A DNA stretch of 64,000 nucleotides from Cerioporus squamosus (taxonomy: Eukaryota > Basidiomycota > Agaricomycetes > Polyporales > Polyporaceae), in assembly GCA_022592435.1 (NCBI GenBank), contig JABYQS010000006.1, forward strand, positions 124,001 to 188,000, written 5' to 3'. Under the pieces are notes generated by a model that saw nothing but the letters and a program-made list of their open reading frames with translations, had not been told where the DNA came from and did no database searches. Position numbers and translations under genes: made by a program. Of the stretch, positions 13,605 to 26,354 are shown in pieces (the first letter of the stretch is position 1; every line of letters starts with the position of its first letter).

Positions 13605-15217
13605 TCACGAATTGAGCCAAACGTGGCCAAACAGTTCCCGAGCAGTAAGGCGGTCTTCCGGCCTCCATGTCACCATCTGGCGCACAAGATGCAATAATTG
13701 AGCTTTCTCTTCCCCCTCCAAGGTCTCCTCCGATAGTTCGAAACTGTCATCAGGCAACTTTGTCGCGCCGATCCAATTGCCTAGAGTATGAAAATTGAAG
13801 TCAGTCCACGCAAGGGAGTGAACGCGATCAAAAGCTACTCTCACCTTGTGTGTCAAAGTACTTCCAAGGCTCGTTTGATTCACTACGCTTTAAGAAGTCG
13901 ACAGGTGGAGGACCGAGTAGGGAGACCATATGCGCAAGGAGATACAGATCATCTGGTTCCTTATTCGGTCCTCCAGTTATCTTGAACATATTTCTGCCCT
14001 CAAGCATGTTCCAAATCTAGAGATCAAGTCAAGTAAGCAAGCGACTAGACGATAAGAGGTGGCACCTTCCCATACCATCACACCAACAGACCATATGTCT
14101 ACCTTCTCATTCCAGGGCATACCCAATACAACTTCTGGCGCACGATATTGGTGTGGCTGGATGGGATCCGTGTACGTCGTACGCCCGAATCGAGCTTCGC
14201 CAAAGTCGCAGAGCGTCGGTCGACCCAGGTTCTCAGGCTCAATATCTCTAGATAGGTAGATGACGCGATCGCCAACCACTTTCCGCGCGACTGGGTTGGT
14301 CCGTTCTTCATCTTCGAACGCTTGGAGGGCCCAGGGTTCATCCAAAGCGAAGAGAATGTTCTTCTCTTGGATGTCTGAAACACGCATGGGTATGATATGT
14401 TCTCAGCAACGAGAACATGGTGGGAGTAGGAGGGGAGAAGACGAACCGGCGTGAATGAGCTTCGCATGGCGGTGCAAGTAGTCAAGTGCAAAAAGGACGT
14501 GCCGCACAATAGCCTTCACCATACCCTTGGGCAACTGCACTCCCGGAAGCGTCATCCGATGTGACCAAACCGTCGTCGTCATTGGTTTGAAGACGAGGCA
14601 TTGGAAGGATTGCGGCGGCGCGTGATCCGTGGATGACGAAGAGTCCAAAATGAGCTCGAAACTGTCCAGCAAGGTGCGTATATACCCCCGTCCGACGTGC
14701 TTAATTTTCGGGAGCTTGTCTAGATGTTGAAGTGCTGCAAGCTCCCGTTTGATTGGGATGGCGTTTCGTGTGCAGACTTTGACTGCTACGTGGCGATGTT
14801 CCCTATCGTCATATTGTCAACGACGAGAAGGCAACATGACGTACAACAGCCTACTTACACGAGGTCGCGGCAAAGCCAAACGGTGGAGTATCCGCCATAG
14901 CCAAGTTTACCAACCACCTGGTATTGCGACTCAAAGACGTCTCCAATTCGCACAGGGTAGAAGTCTTTCGGGTCATACCACGGAAGCCTCTCTTCTTCGA
15001 TAGGTTGAGAGGGATCAATAACTGGAAAATTGGCTGTGGAGAGCGGACGAGGAGGCGAAGGAGGCCTTGGTTGACCTTTGGTGAAGGCACGGAGCCTGCG
15101 CGCGACATGGCGCATGCTCAGCATAGTAACGAGACTCGGGACGAAGGTGCGAGGCCCTTTCACAGGGTGCGGGGGAGAGGCCATACTTATATCATGTTCG
15201 AAGCGAGGCCGGCCCAT
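13605..15217 (-). CDS. SRPK-like serine/threonine protein kinase
   Basis: Kinase of the SR-protein-kinase family that is expanded in Agaricomycetes. The ATG at 15217 (an alternative in-frame ATG lies 11 codons later) opens a basic N-terminus that leads to [18 protein letters not shown]. The kinase fold follows: Gly-rich loop [15 protein letters not shown] lysine VAVKV, catalytic loop HADIQEKN, DFG in [10 protein letters not shown], and APE in [20 protein letters not shown]. The C-lobe ends [12 protein letters not shown] at 13605. About five introns have good GT-AG borders and no frame lesion was seen. One oddity is the catalytic loop, which has Asp and Asn but Gln where the catalytic Lys normally sits (DIQ rather than DIK). 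The gene lies inside the block between the duplicated TUF1-GCV3 junctions. Substrate is unknown. Confidence 0.85.
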
Positions 15218-16397
15218 TGACGCTCGATGCCGCTCGAGTAGATCCGACGTTGCGGCCTTGTTTTGGTGAGCGCTCCGGGGCTGCCGCCTCCATGGGCGCG
15301 ACGTAATTGTCCGGATAATGAACCGGTGGCCGGGGTTAAATTTGACCTATAAGTAAGTTATTTTGTCCGGATACGATCCAGCGTGGCATCTGCGCTCTTT
15401 CGCATTCCGCCGATGCCCGATTGACTGGTTCTCGACAAGTGCTCCCGCCCACTGACCAATGACAAGCACCCTCTGACCGGTGAGTCGTGACCGCGTGACC
15501 CTCCCGCAACGCCGTTTTAGCTCTTCGAACGCAGTCACGCCGCCCAAGGCTGTTTGCTCAAGATTCTACTTATGTAGTTAGCCGCAGCGTTGACGAGTTG
15601 CTCCGAACGGTCGTGATGCAGAAGTACAGCCAAAGGAATGACGGAGACAATGGGAACCACTCAGTTGCACTTCGGTGAGTATTGAGGTGTTCACATGAAA
15701 CCCACAAGTTACGGGCGAAATGACATCATCTCAAAACAGCGTCCGAAATGCAGACTACAGTAAACCAGTGAACTGTACAAGTGTCATCGCAGAATCCAGG
15801 TGGCAGCTGTTCGACGACATACTCCCTGCCGACACGTTGTCGGACATCCTCCAGAAGACTATCCCCGCCGGTCGCACAGGCCTCGTCATCGCGTTCGAAT
15901 CTAACGCGTCCATCGGTCCTTCACGACTACTTCCGAGACGAGTCTCCCCGCCCACAATGCCGCCCAGGGTTTCGAAACGGCCGCTCACGACCTACTAGTA
16001 CATACGACATTTCGTATGCTCGCTCAGCCCTGGGTAAATTGTCTCTGCTCTCAACGCCGCCCAAGTCTTCTGGCTCGTCCGCAACACCGCCCAAATGCTC
16101 CTCACCTGCAACGCCGCCCGAGTCCTCGTCGCCCGCAACGCCGCCCGAGTCCTCGTCACCCACGAACCCTGCCCACGGGTATCTAGAATCCCGCCCGAGC
16201 CTTCTGCAGCGCTAGCGAGACGTTCCTGCAACTCAACAGCCCACGAGACCTCACGTCCCACTCAATTCATTGCCGCTCGTGGGTGGATAAAAGGACGAGC
16301 GTATGCCTGTTGCTTGGCCCACCACTGACATCTACTCTCCCTCTCCACAACCACTATCGCCAACGAAGCCTTTTGCAGTCCCAACCGTTGACCCGAT
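15218..16397. other. Intergenic region upstream of the kinase; weak ORF and a Pro/Ser codon repeat
   Basis: About 1.2 kb without a gene I can defend. An ATG at 15720 opens 92 in-frame codons on the plus strand (including ESRWQLFDDILPADTLSDIL) but I recognise no family. An overlapping frame reads into the tandem repeat at 16054-16165. A TATA-like gataaaagg at about 16286-16294 lies 100 bp upstream of the small gene that follows and probably belongs to its promoter. Confidence 0.4.
16054..16165 (+). repeat. Short tandem repeat, four imperfect 27-30 bp units
   Basis: Four consecutive units share the core acgccgcccgagtcctcgtc (the first two slightly diverged). In the plus frame they read TPPKSSGSSA, TPPKCSSPA, TPPESSSPA, TPPESSSPT. 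Unit length is a multiple of three, as in expanding coding repeats, but no complete gene was identified around it. Confidence 0.7.
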
Positions 16398-16831
16398 ATG
16401 CTCCCCTCCATCCCGAGTATTGCAAAGCGCTTCATCTCCTACATCGGGAAGACCACCATCACGGCTGTTGAAACGGAATGGCAGCCCCCGTGCGAGAGAG
16501 CTCTAGCGGATTTCACGAAGAAGGTGCGTGTTTCCCAGCACGAATTTCGCGTTAGGCCCGTGCTTATCACTTGTTGACAGAACCCTACGGCCGCGAAAGC
16601 CGAGATAAAGTAAGCTGACAGCCGTAGATAGCGTCAAGTCGCATCTCAGACTCGTAGATGAACCTACTGACTGGCTTACACAGGGGGTCTAAGCCACACA
16701 AGTCCCATCACGACCCCAACGATTCCATGGAGGTGATCAGCATTCGCGTCCTCGATTCGGATGATAAACGCCTTGGGACGATCCATGTCCACCAGGACGG
16801 AACCTATACGCTTCCTCAGAGTCAGAAGTAG
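16398..16831 (+). CDS. Small conserved-looking hypothetical protein (100 aa)
   Basis: A three-exon gene that no single open frame reveals. Exon 1 is 16398-16523 (MLPSIPSIAKRFISYIGK... ending FTKK), exon 2 is 16581-16609 (NPTAAKAEIK) and exon 3 is 16684-16831 (GSKPHKSHHDPNDSMEVI..., ending YTLPQSQK, TAG). All borders are GT-AG and the phases match, giving 303 coding bases. The product is small, soluble and mildly basic, with no signal peptide or membrane segment, and a His-rich patch in the middle (HKSHHDPND, HVHQDG). I do not recognise a characterised family. It sits in the block between the duplicated TUF1-GCV3 junctions, with a TATA-like box upstream. Confidence 0.6.
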
Positions 16832-17117
16832 ACGATGCAGGCCTCGATGTGGACGCGGAGAAATGCAGCTACGAAGCATTTCTCGCGGTATCCCGGCCAG
16901 TGTTGTATTTTGCTCTCCGTCTACTCTACCCCGGTGTACATTACCTGTTGTTGCCTTCCGAATTGTACAACCGTGACCTTTGACATGATCCTTCGGTGAT
17001 GCGCTATCTCCATTCAGTGAAGAATCACTCAGTCCTTGAATATGAATAGTCTCGACGCCAGCCGTTATAAGGCAATAAAACGGACAGAGGACGAAATTGG
17101 CAAGACACAGCCTACCA

Positions 17118-17300
17118 CGGCCACGCCTCTTCCTCAATAGGCTGGGCCCGTGAGGGGTCAAGTGCTGGAAAGTTGGCTTTGGAATATGTGCAAGGAGGCA
17201 AAGGCAGCCTTGGTTGGCTGTTGGTGCCAGTCAAGGCGCAGAGCCTCAGGCGGGGCAGTGGCGGACTACGCTGAGCATTCTGCCAATGGCATGACTTGAG
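17118..17300 (-). pseudogene. Relic of an SRPK-like kinase N-terminus
   Basis: On the minus strand this stretch reads YSKANFPALDPS then AQPIEEEAWPW and a stop. It matches the N-terminal part of the intact kinase at 13605-15217 ([24 protein letters not shown]). Surrounding nucleotides are also similar: gccttggttg and ctgagcat around 17205-17290 resemble 15065-15125. Nothing of the kinase domain follows. Divergence is clear, so it came from a paralogue or is old. It lies just before the right TUF1 fragment. Confidence 0.6.
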
Positions 17301-17390
17301 CCCTGTCTATGTCTCCCCTAGGTACTGGCAGCGACAAGGCATATGCGAGTCCGGTTTAGACAGCTCAGTACGAACATCATTCAAACTCAT

Positions 17391-18733
<1,343 letters not shown>

Positions 18734-18756
<23 letters not shown>

Positions 18757-19519
18757 TTCCCGTTCCGGTGCGTTCGCTCTGCGCGCGGCACATCGGGCCA
18801 CCCCTGTTGCACGCGTCTCGCGCCCGACGCCCTTCGTGCGGACCCTCATAAGTGAGTCCATCGTACGACCTCGGTACCTCGCGCGTGTGCTGACGTGCCT
18901 GTAGCGAAGAAGTACACCGAGGACCATGAGGCGGTCGTGTACGATGACCAGACGAAGATCGGCACCGTCTCTGTTACGGACTACGCCCAGTCCAGTCTGG
19001 GAGACGTTGTCTACGTGGAGCTGCCCCAGGAGGGCACGGAGATCAGCCAGGGCGGTGAGTAGCCGGATGTCCAGCTCGTATACAGTGCTGACGGCGGGGC
19101 ACGTCCGGACAGACCAAATTGGCGCGGTGGAGAGCGTGAAGGCCGCTTCCGACATTGTGAGTACTGCGGATGTTGACCATGTCGGTCTGAACGTGACTGA
19201 TACGGTGCGGGACAGTTTGCGCCTGTTTCCGGAGTGGTGAAGGAGGTGAACACTACATTGAACGACCAGCCGAGCCTGCTCAACAAGTCACCGGAAAAGG
19301 ATGGTGCGTGCGCTCACACTTCTCGGTAGACCCTCCTTCAACTAGCTACTGTGCCGCGGGAACAGGTTGGCTCTGCAAAGTGGAACTTTCTGACCCTTCT
19401 GAGGTAGGCGACACCTGGTTTTGCAGCACGCAATAAGATTGACTTAACCCGCATCACTACAGCTTGACAAGCTCATGTCCGAAGAGGAGTACAAGAAGCA
19501 CTGCGAGTCGGACCACTGA
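18734..19519 (+). CDS. GCV3: Glycine cleavage system H protein, mitochondrial
   Basis: Lipoyl carrier that shuttles the aminomethyl group between the P, T and L proteins of glycine decarboxylase in the matrix. The ATG at 18734 opens an Arg/Ser/Ala-rich presequence ([20 protein letters not shown]). The mature domain follows: [46 protein letters not shown], then the lipoylation site [12 protein letters not shown] with the modified Lys. The rest is [41 protein letters not shown] and [18 protein letters not shown], ending at TGA 19517-19519. Five short introns. Size and motif order match the family. Its promoter and first 23 coding bases are duplicated at 11801-12155. Confidence 0.95.
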
Positions 19520-19764
19520 AGGGTGATTGGTGGAGGTTGGCTTCTACATATGCCCGCAGCTTCAACGCTGCATGCGACGGGATTGGGGAGGGGTAACATA
19601 GGGAGATCACTTAGACCATCTTAGCACGCGTGCCTCGAGCGCAAGTAATGACCGGATCTTAACATCCACTACGAAACATCTCTAGCATCGTACACATTGT
19701 GAGGGAGCGATATATTGGGGGCGTGCGGCTGTCGTCCAAAGGAAGAGCGGACAGGATGACGAGT

Positions 19765-20228
19765 CTAGAGTTCGGGCTTCTCGCCGCGTGCCTCCATACG
19801 GGCCTTCGCCTCCTTCAACGCCCAGGAGTTGATGCTGAAATATCCGTGTCGGAATACGCAACAGGTAAGGTAGGTCAGATGCAACTCACCTGGTGTCCGG
19901 CTTGTAGTAGAGCAAGACAGTCGCCAACCCCATGGTGCCGTACATCCCAACATACCAGACGTTCTCCCAGGCCTCCTTCTTGCGCTTCTGGCCAGGCGGA
20001 AGCGGCTTCGGTGCGTAAACGCAAACAAGTAAGAGACCCATGACCGTTAGGTCCTGCAGGAAAAGCGAACAAAAGCGGGCAGCTGCATACCTTCTCGCCG
20101 AAGAGGTAGCCCGTTGGCTCGTTGTATTGGGGGCCGTGCCCGTGGGAGGCGTATCGCCGACAGCTGGGCAGGTTACGGGAGGAGCAGGCCCGCCGCTGCA
20201 GTGTTCGTAGTGAGGACGGCGACGGCAT
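19765..20228 (-). CDS. NADH:ubiquinone oxidoreductase ESSS/NDUFB11-like subunit
   Basis: Small accessory subunit of respiratory complex I in the mitochondrial inner membrane. The ATG at 20228 gives MPSPSSLRTLQRRACSSRN, a presequence-like start, then GHGPQYNEPTGYLFGEK. After an intron comes PLPPGQKRKKEAWENVWY and one membrane segment (VGMYGTMGLATVLLYY). After a second intron the protein ends INSWALKEAKARMEARGEKPEL at 19765. Roughly 105 residues with one transmembrane helix and a charged C-terminus fit the ESSS family of fungi. A longer in-frame N-terminus to 20306 exists but is less presequence-like. It faces GCV3 tail to tail. Confidence 0.75.
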
Positions 20229-20337
20229 AGTGTGAGGTGCGGTGGAGAGGTGTTCACCGGCTTGCAAGCGAGCGTTGGCGGTGGGCGATTCCGGGCAACG
20301 AGTCATGTCAGGTTAGGGTTCCGGATATGGTATGCTC

Positions 20338-21377
20338 TCAAGTACGCAAACACATCGACTCGGAGTAAAAGAGAGTCAGAGCTCTCGACAGTATCTCATA
20401 GTCAACCTCCTCCTGTTCGTGGCCTGAAACTTCATCATCATCTGAATCTCGATAATCAGGAGAATTGGGGTCTAATTGGAACCTGGAGGGGCGGTAAGCA
20501 CTGCGGTTAGGCACACTTCGAGTCGAAAGACGGTCCCGGCTCGCAAGGAGGTGGATACGTACCCTAGCCTATCATATGCCTTCCGAGCAGCAGTGTTCTC
20601 TGCGTGCTTGTGAGCCAATTCAACTTGGAAGAGAAGGAACCACAGACCTTTGAGGACCGTCAGTAGGATCTTCTCCGTATGCCAATGTCTCCCGACGATT
20701 TCTAACTTGTCAACCAAGAAGCGGGCTAGTCCGAGCCCTCTGAATCCGTGTACAACCTGCAGTTCATAGCTATCGTGCTGTGCATCAGCATATACATCGT
20801 TCTGGACATCAATGGCATTAGCGTACCAATAGACCGACGCATCATCTTCGTATCCAGGCTCAAATCGAAACATGGTGTACGCCACAAGGGTATCCTGAGC
20901 GCTCTCGTTCCTTGCGCTGTATATCAGAATGAACCGCGAGTCGGCATGAAAAAGTTCCTCCTTCTTTTCTGCTGGGTTCCACCCGAGGGACGACGGTTCC
21001 ATTCTAGTATCGATATAGTGAGTGTTCCCCGCTTGCGCCGCCCTCTTATCGCGCTCACTTACAGTGCACGCATATTGGTGTCGTATATTGACCATATATC
21101 ATTTCTATCGCTCGTTGTGAGCGAGGGAGAGGCCGCAACCCGTGCGGTAAACCTATGGGAGCTCATTTGACGTGAAGGGAGAGTAGTGTTACGTTCGCTG
21201 CCTACTCGGTGTCCTTCAAAGTGATCCGACCGGGACCTATCTGAGCTACCTGAGCAAGCTCCTGCTCAGAGGCCTGCAAGATTACCAACATTTCACGGCT
21301 GCCATATTTCGAAACAGTAGCGAATAACCAACCTTATTAGCCTTCTTCAAAGCTCTCTTGACTTTTGCGGTGGCCAT
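20338..21377 (-). CDS. NAA40: N-alpha-acetyltransferase 40 (NatD), histone H4/H2A N-terminal acetyltransferase
   Basis: GNAT enzyme that acetylates the N-terminus of histones H4 and H2A. The ATG at 21377 gives MATAKVKRALKKANK. After introns come ASEQELAQVAQIGPG and DIWSIYDTNMRAL, then the family block SLGWNPAEKKEELFH. The GNAT core follows: TLVAYTMFRFE, YELQVVHGFRGLGLARFLVD (acetyl-CoA loop R-x-x-G-x-A) and EKILLTVLK, then NTAARKAYDRLG. One more splice leads to PNSPDY and DYEILSRALTLFY, matching the NAA40 tail, and TGA 20338-20340. Reading straight through that last donor would give a false end at 20472. It is divergent from RIO2. Confidence 0.87.
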
Positions 21378-21794
21378 GATGCGATCTTTTGACCTCCGCC
21401 GGCCGAGCTGTTGCGCCGCTGAGTACTAAGATCACAGAGAGCCGTACGACCGGAGAAGTGGCAAAGGTTGAGATACGGATTGAATTGGTGCTCAGCAGAG
21501 CCACGGACACCGTGGTTCGAACGAAGGAGTAGGAACGCCCTCACAGCCACCTGCAGCAGAAGAGCGCCCATAGATGACCGAGCCACAATCGGGTCACCTG
21601 ACTCTCTACAGCTTTTCTGCAACCTTCAAGGTCGGTATCCTTCAACTCTAGGGGCGAGTAGATAGCAAAAAGAACCGGTGAATACTGAAATCAGCATCCT
21701 AACGACACAAGGTATGCACACTAAAGTGCCGATGGATGCTACCGGAAAGGTCAGGCTAATTTTCATTCTCAGAGTTGCTCTCGCCGCCGGAAGC
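21378..21794. promoter_or_regulatory. Bidirectional promoter between NAA40 and RIO2
   Basis: 417 bp separate the two divergent start codons. No TATA box stands out. The interval holds no recognisable ORF or RNA gene. Assignment is from gene geometry. Confidence 0.5.
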
Positions 21795-23978
21795 CATGAA
21801 GCTCGACGCCACCGACCTCCGATACATAACGTCGGACGAGTTCCGAGTGCTTACAGCGGTAGGTATCCTCATTGTGTCAACCGTCAGGATGCTGACATGA
21901 TCTGCTCCCAATTTTCGCAGGTAGAGATGGGATCCAAGAACCACGAAATCGTCCCAACAGTCCTCATCGTGAAGATTTCCGGCTTGCGGAACGGAGGCGT
22001 GAACAAGCTGCTCGGATCGCTCGCAAAGAGGAACTTGGTATCCAGAGTGCAGAACGCTCGCTGTGCGTGGTGCTTCCCTCCCTCCGACGACTCACCCACC
22101 GCCGGCCGCACCGGATCTTGCTCACACCTGTGTTTTGCGACAGATGACGGCTATCGCCTGACTTATGGGGGCTACGACTACCTCGCCATGCGCGCGATGT
22201 CGAAGCGAGACTCTGTATATTCCGTTGGCAACCAGATCGGAGTCGGCAAAGAGTCTGGTAGGTCGACTGTGTTGGCGAATACGTCCTCGGTCATTGCGCT
22301 GACTGGGCGTCCGAACAGACATCTACATCGTTGCCGACAAGGACGGCAACGAGCTTGTGCTGAAACTTCATCGGTTGGGATTTGTTTCGCTCCAAGTCCG
22401 CGATTGTCGCCGCTCTAACCTTGTCTCTCTCCCCAGACTCGGCCGCATATCGTTCCGCGCGATCAAAGCGAAGCGAGACTACATGGGCAAGCGCAAGTCC
22501 GCATCCTGGATGTACATGTCTCGGCTCGCTGCAGAGAAAGAGTTCGCCTTCATGAAGGTAATGTCGGAAACCTACGCGTTCGCGTACCCTCCCGCGAGCT
22601 TGTGTCAGTGACCTCATCGCTTTCCAGGTCCTGCACGAGCACCATTTCCCCGTGCCTCGACCCGTAGACCAAGCCAGGCACTGCATCCTGATGGAGTTCA
22701 TCGACGCATACCCCCTGTAAGCGGTCGTTAACCCCTTGCTCGCTCCCTAGCGCCGTCGATTTAGCTCAACCCTCGCTTGCGTTTCAGCCGTCAGGTAGCC
22801 GACCTGCCGTCCCCCGGCGCACTCTACTCCGAGCTCATGGACATGATCGTGCGGTTCGCCCGTGCGGGGCTCATACACGGAGACTTCAACGAGTTCAACA
22901 TCCTCATCCGACGCGACACCGGCGAGCCAGTCGTCATCGACTTCCCGCAGATGGTCAGCACGTCGCACAAGAACGCAGAATGGTACGTGCCATCACGGAT
23001 CGATGGGCCCCCCTCGGGGCGGTTGACCCGCTTGCCTAACGCGCTTAATTGCGGCGCGGTCGTCTCGCTGCCGGTGACTGTTTCAGGTACTTCAATCGCG
23101 ACGTGGAATGCATCCGGCGGTTCTTCAGGCGCAGGTTCCGCTACGAGAGCAATATCTATCCCCGTTTCCGCTCCATCAACTCCGAAAAGAGCACGGACGG
23201 CTCAGAGGAATGGCATCTCGACCTCGTGGTGTGTGCGAGCGGATACGACAAGGGGGAACACAAGATTTTGGAAGAGGTGCGAATAACAATTCTCATTGGT
23301 CGGCTGGCGGCACGGTCGTGGTGCTCATCCGCATGGTCTATGGCACAGTACATGGACAATGTCCTGAAGCAGAAGGACCAGGAAGGGTCGGACGACGACG
23401 ATGACGCTGGCACTGATGACGAAGATCAGGACAGCGAGGATGAAGAAGAGGGAGAGGAAGAGGAGTTCAGTGAAGAGGAAGAAAACGAAGTTCCAGACGA
23501 GAGAGAAGGCGAGGGCGAGGAAGCGTCCATCGACAGCGTGGCCGCGGACATGGACGACGAAGACCAAGATGCGGGATCCATTCATAAATCACACGAACCC
23601 CCGCCGGACGATCCCGCGCACCGTCATGGTCCTAGGGAAGATGGCGTGCCCGACGCAGCTGAGGGAGTCGCGGATGACCAGGACGGCATCTCTTCCCGTG
23701 CAGATTCGCCCCAGTCTTTGGGATCTCGCTCGCCCTCGCCTTCGACGTCTCTCGCGGACCATACGGCTGCAATGTCGCTCAAGTCGCAGCGACCGGCGGC
23801 CTCTGGGTCGAAGGATATCTCTGAGAAGGTTCAGTCGGAGGTGGTCAAGCAGCGCGCCCGGCAGCAGAGGAAGTACCACTCAAAGAAGGGCGCCCAGAAG
23901 ACGGGCGGCAGGCAGAAGGGCAGTAAGAGGAAACAGGACACCAGGATCAAGCTGGACACTGGGGGCATGTGGGATTAG
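21795..23978 (+). CDS. RIO2: RIO2 atypical serine/threonine protein kinase
   Basis: Atypical kinase/ATPase needed for late cytoplasmic maturation of pre-40S ribosomes. The ATG at 21795 gives MKLDATDLRYITSDEFRVLTA. The N-terminal winged helix follows (VEMGSKNHEIVPTVLI, SLAKRNLVSR, DGYRLTYGGYDYLAM). The RIO domain is complete: P-loop NQIGVGKESDIY, ATP lysine in NELVLKLHR, RAIKAKRDYM, hinge ILMEFIDAYPL, catalytic loop IHGDFNEFN and metal loop VIDFPQMVS. The helical part HKNAEWYFNRDVECIRRFF closes the domain. A long acidic tail (runs of Asp and Glu, from about 23390) ends in a basic Arg/Lys/Gln segment at TAG 23976-23978. About eight introns. The acidic-basic tail is typical of Rio2. Confidence 0.95.
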
Positions 23979-26354
23979 GGGGATGATCGAGGTGGATTGT
24001 ATTGCTAGACCTGTGACTACCGCTGTCTCGACCTGCGTGAACGGTCCTCGCGACCGTGTCGTTGTAAAACTACAGTTGGATGCATCTGTGGTCGCATGTT
24101 CACTGAACACGCGCCACCCGTCATGCAATCATGAACTGGAGGACACAGGCGAGGATCAGGGTATGGTACCACTGCACGTATATGCCGGACGCTCGTGTGA
24201 GGAAGTCTAAGAGGCAATCTGGGCGGGTGGGGTCTACTTCGTACACGAATACGGCTTGAACCTCCAGTCGGTGACCATGAGGGCGCTGGACGAACGTTAA
24301 AGCTAGTGCGAGCCAGTCGATGGGGGGCTTGATGAACGGTACACATGCCCGGGGGAAGGGGCATCCTGGCCGTTGCAGAGTATGGCCTAGTCGCGGCTGT
24401 GGTTCTGGTCGCGGGTGTCTCCACCGCGTCAATGACGAGGCGAGGCTAACGTCGGCCGTAAAGCGAGTAGGCGGAGTTGCGCTGACGCGCAGAGCTGCTT
24501 CGCGGCCTGGAAGACGGGTTACTGGCCGGCGTGACAAACAGAGTGATGGTGGCCAGCATACGTACCAGAAGGGCATCCAGGATTAATCTACTCCTATCTG
24601 TGCGCATGCTGGCGCCCTGGCTCAGTCGGGTGATAGACACACCCCGTCGAGGCTCACAGGGTTCCAAGTCGAGCGTGCGTGCGGCCACACGTCTGGGTCT
24701 GCATACACAAGGTTTGACGTGTGCTTCGGCCTTCTCGGGAGTGCTGAGAGGCCATTGGGCGGTCGTGGTCGGGAGCCATGACGGACGAGCACGTCTAAGG
24801 GCAGCAGGGCCCGCCGCTCGTATTGGCCAGGGCTTGTCGCCGGGCCAACGGAGACGCTTGGGCCACACGATCGTGTCAACAAGCCGCCGGCAAGGCTATA
24901 GCATGACCAGCAGCATGCCGGTGAAGAGGCTACTGCAGAGCGATCGTCAGGAGGAGGAGCAGATCCTGGCCAGATCGTGAGCACCCCAGAACTCTGGCCA
25001 GCTGCGTCCCCAGAAAGGCGAAATACGCACACCACGTCCACCGCTGCCAGGCCCTTGGACCGCCGATCGAGCGTCGGAGGCATTCTCGATGCGCACCTGG
25101 ACGTGTTGGTTCGACGAGATTTCAAAGTCAGCCGAATCTGCAGCCGAAGAAGATCTCGAGATCCCCAGGCCTGCACAGAGGACCGAGATCGCGGCCCGAC
25201 CTGTTGGTCCACGCTCCTATGTCCCGGCGCGGAGAACATGCACCTAACCACAGCCTGCCCGTAGCCGATATCAGTCATCTTCGGCTGGACCAGACGCGAG
25301 GAATTCCAGCACTCACAGTCGCACAGTCGTGTGCCCCCGCTGCATGCAGCAGCCACCGCGACGGCACCGCAAAGCACCGGAGGTAAGGTTGATTCTCGCC
25401 GCTCAATGCATGATGGCCTTGGTGGCGCAGGTCACACACGGGAACACCCGGGCCCGCGTTGTGGACGGCAGTCATGGAAGACACTGCGGCCTGTGAACCT
25501 TCTCGCGCAATTAAGCTGACGAGCGTCCACGAACCTTTCCATCTTTGAGCCGACCAGGCCGCCCCGAGTGCTTTGTATCTCCGCGGCGGCGCGTACCTCG
25601 CAGAAGACACCTCCACCTTCGTCCTCCCAGCGGGATGCACACTCGCGATGTGCTGAACCGAGCCCGGCTGCTGCATGTCGATCACCCTGCCGTATGTTTG
25701 TTTTCGACGGGCGAGCACTTCACCGGAGTCCTTCGCCCGGCCCGACATACCTCGCTGTGGGTCCGCCATTACGTGCGACGTCAATGTGCTTCTGCGCCGG
25801 CGAAGTGCACCAGACGTCAAGAGAAATCGGATTGACATGGTGTATAGAAGCGCCCCAATAGGCTGCACCACGGACAGGATGAGAATGGGCCTACCTGGAG
25901 TGCTACTGATGCACGACCATATGACATACGCGCCCAGCTGCGCACATCGATCCGCGCCCCTCAGCGTACGACACCGACGGCGGCATCGTCATTCGTGAGG
26001 GCATTTGGCCAGCACGGGACGCAGGGACACGCATCCTTCCCGTTGCGTGTCGGATGAATGCGTCAGATCTGCACTTAGAACCAAACCGGATGACCGTAAG
26101 ACTCGCTGCAAGCGTGACTCAAAGATGAAATGTAGTCCATAGCTTGTGATAGGTGCTTCCAGCAAGCATCTTGATTAGCCTTCTCGTTGGGGTCGATTGT
26201 GAGTGTCTTCCTGGCCGTCCCATGCTGTACAGAGAGGATTGGTTAAAACCGAAAGCTAGCGCACACGACAGCAATGCAACATATAAAATACACCTGCAGC
26301 ATCGGTCAGTGAGGCTTCTAGACGGCGGTGGAGCTCGACATGCCTATGATCAGC
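23979..26354. other. 2.4 kb without a confident gene; possible decayed membrane-protein gene on the minus strand
   Basis: No ORF here matches a family I know, and no RNA gene was seen. Several minus-strand segments have coding-like composition. Examples are 24121-24340, ending YHTLILACVLQFMIA; about 25080-25300 (LWLGACSPRRDIGAW); and a frame near 25000 reading ISPFWGRSWPEFWGAH. They could be exons of a membrane enzyme, but I could not join them into one frame with credible splice sites. A pseudogene or a fast-evolving gene is possible. Confidence 0.3.

Noticed and set aside
20472..20570. C-terminus of NAA40 read straight through to a stop at 20472
   Set aside because: A GTACGT donor after DRLG and a downstream exon with SPDY and DYEILSR match the known NAA40 tail. 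The straight-through end does not.
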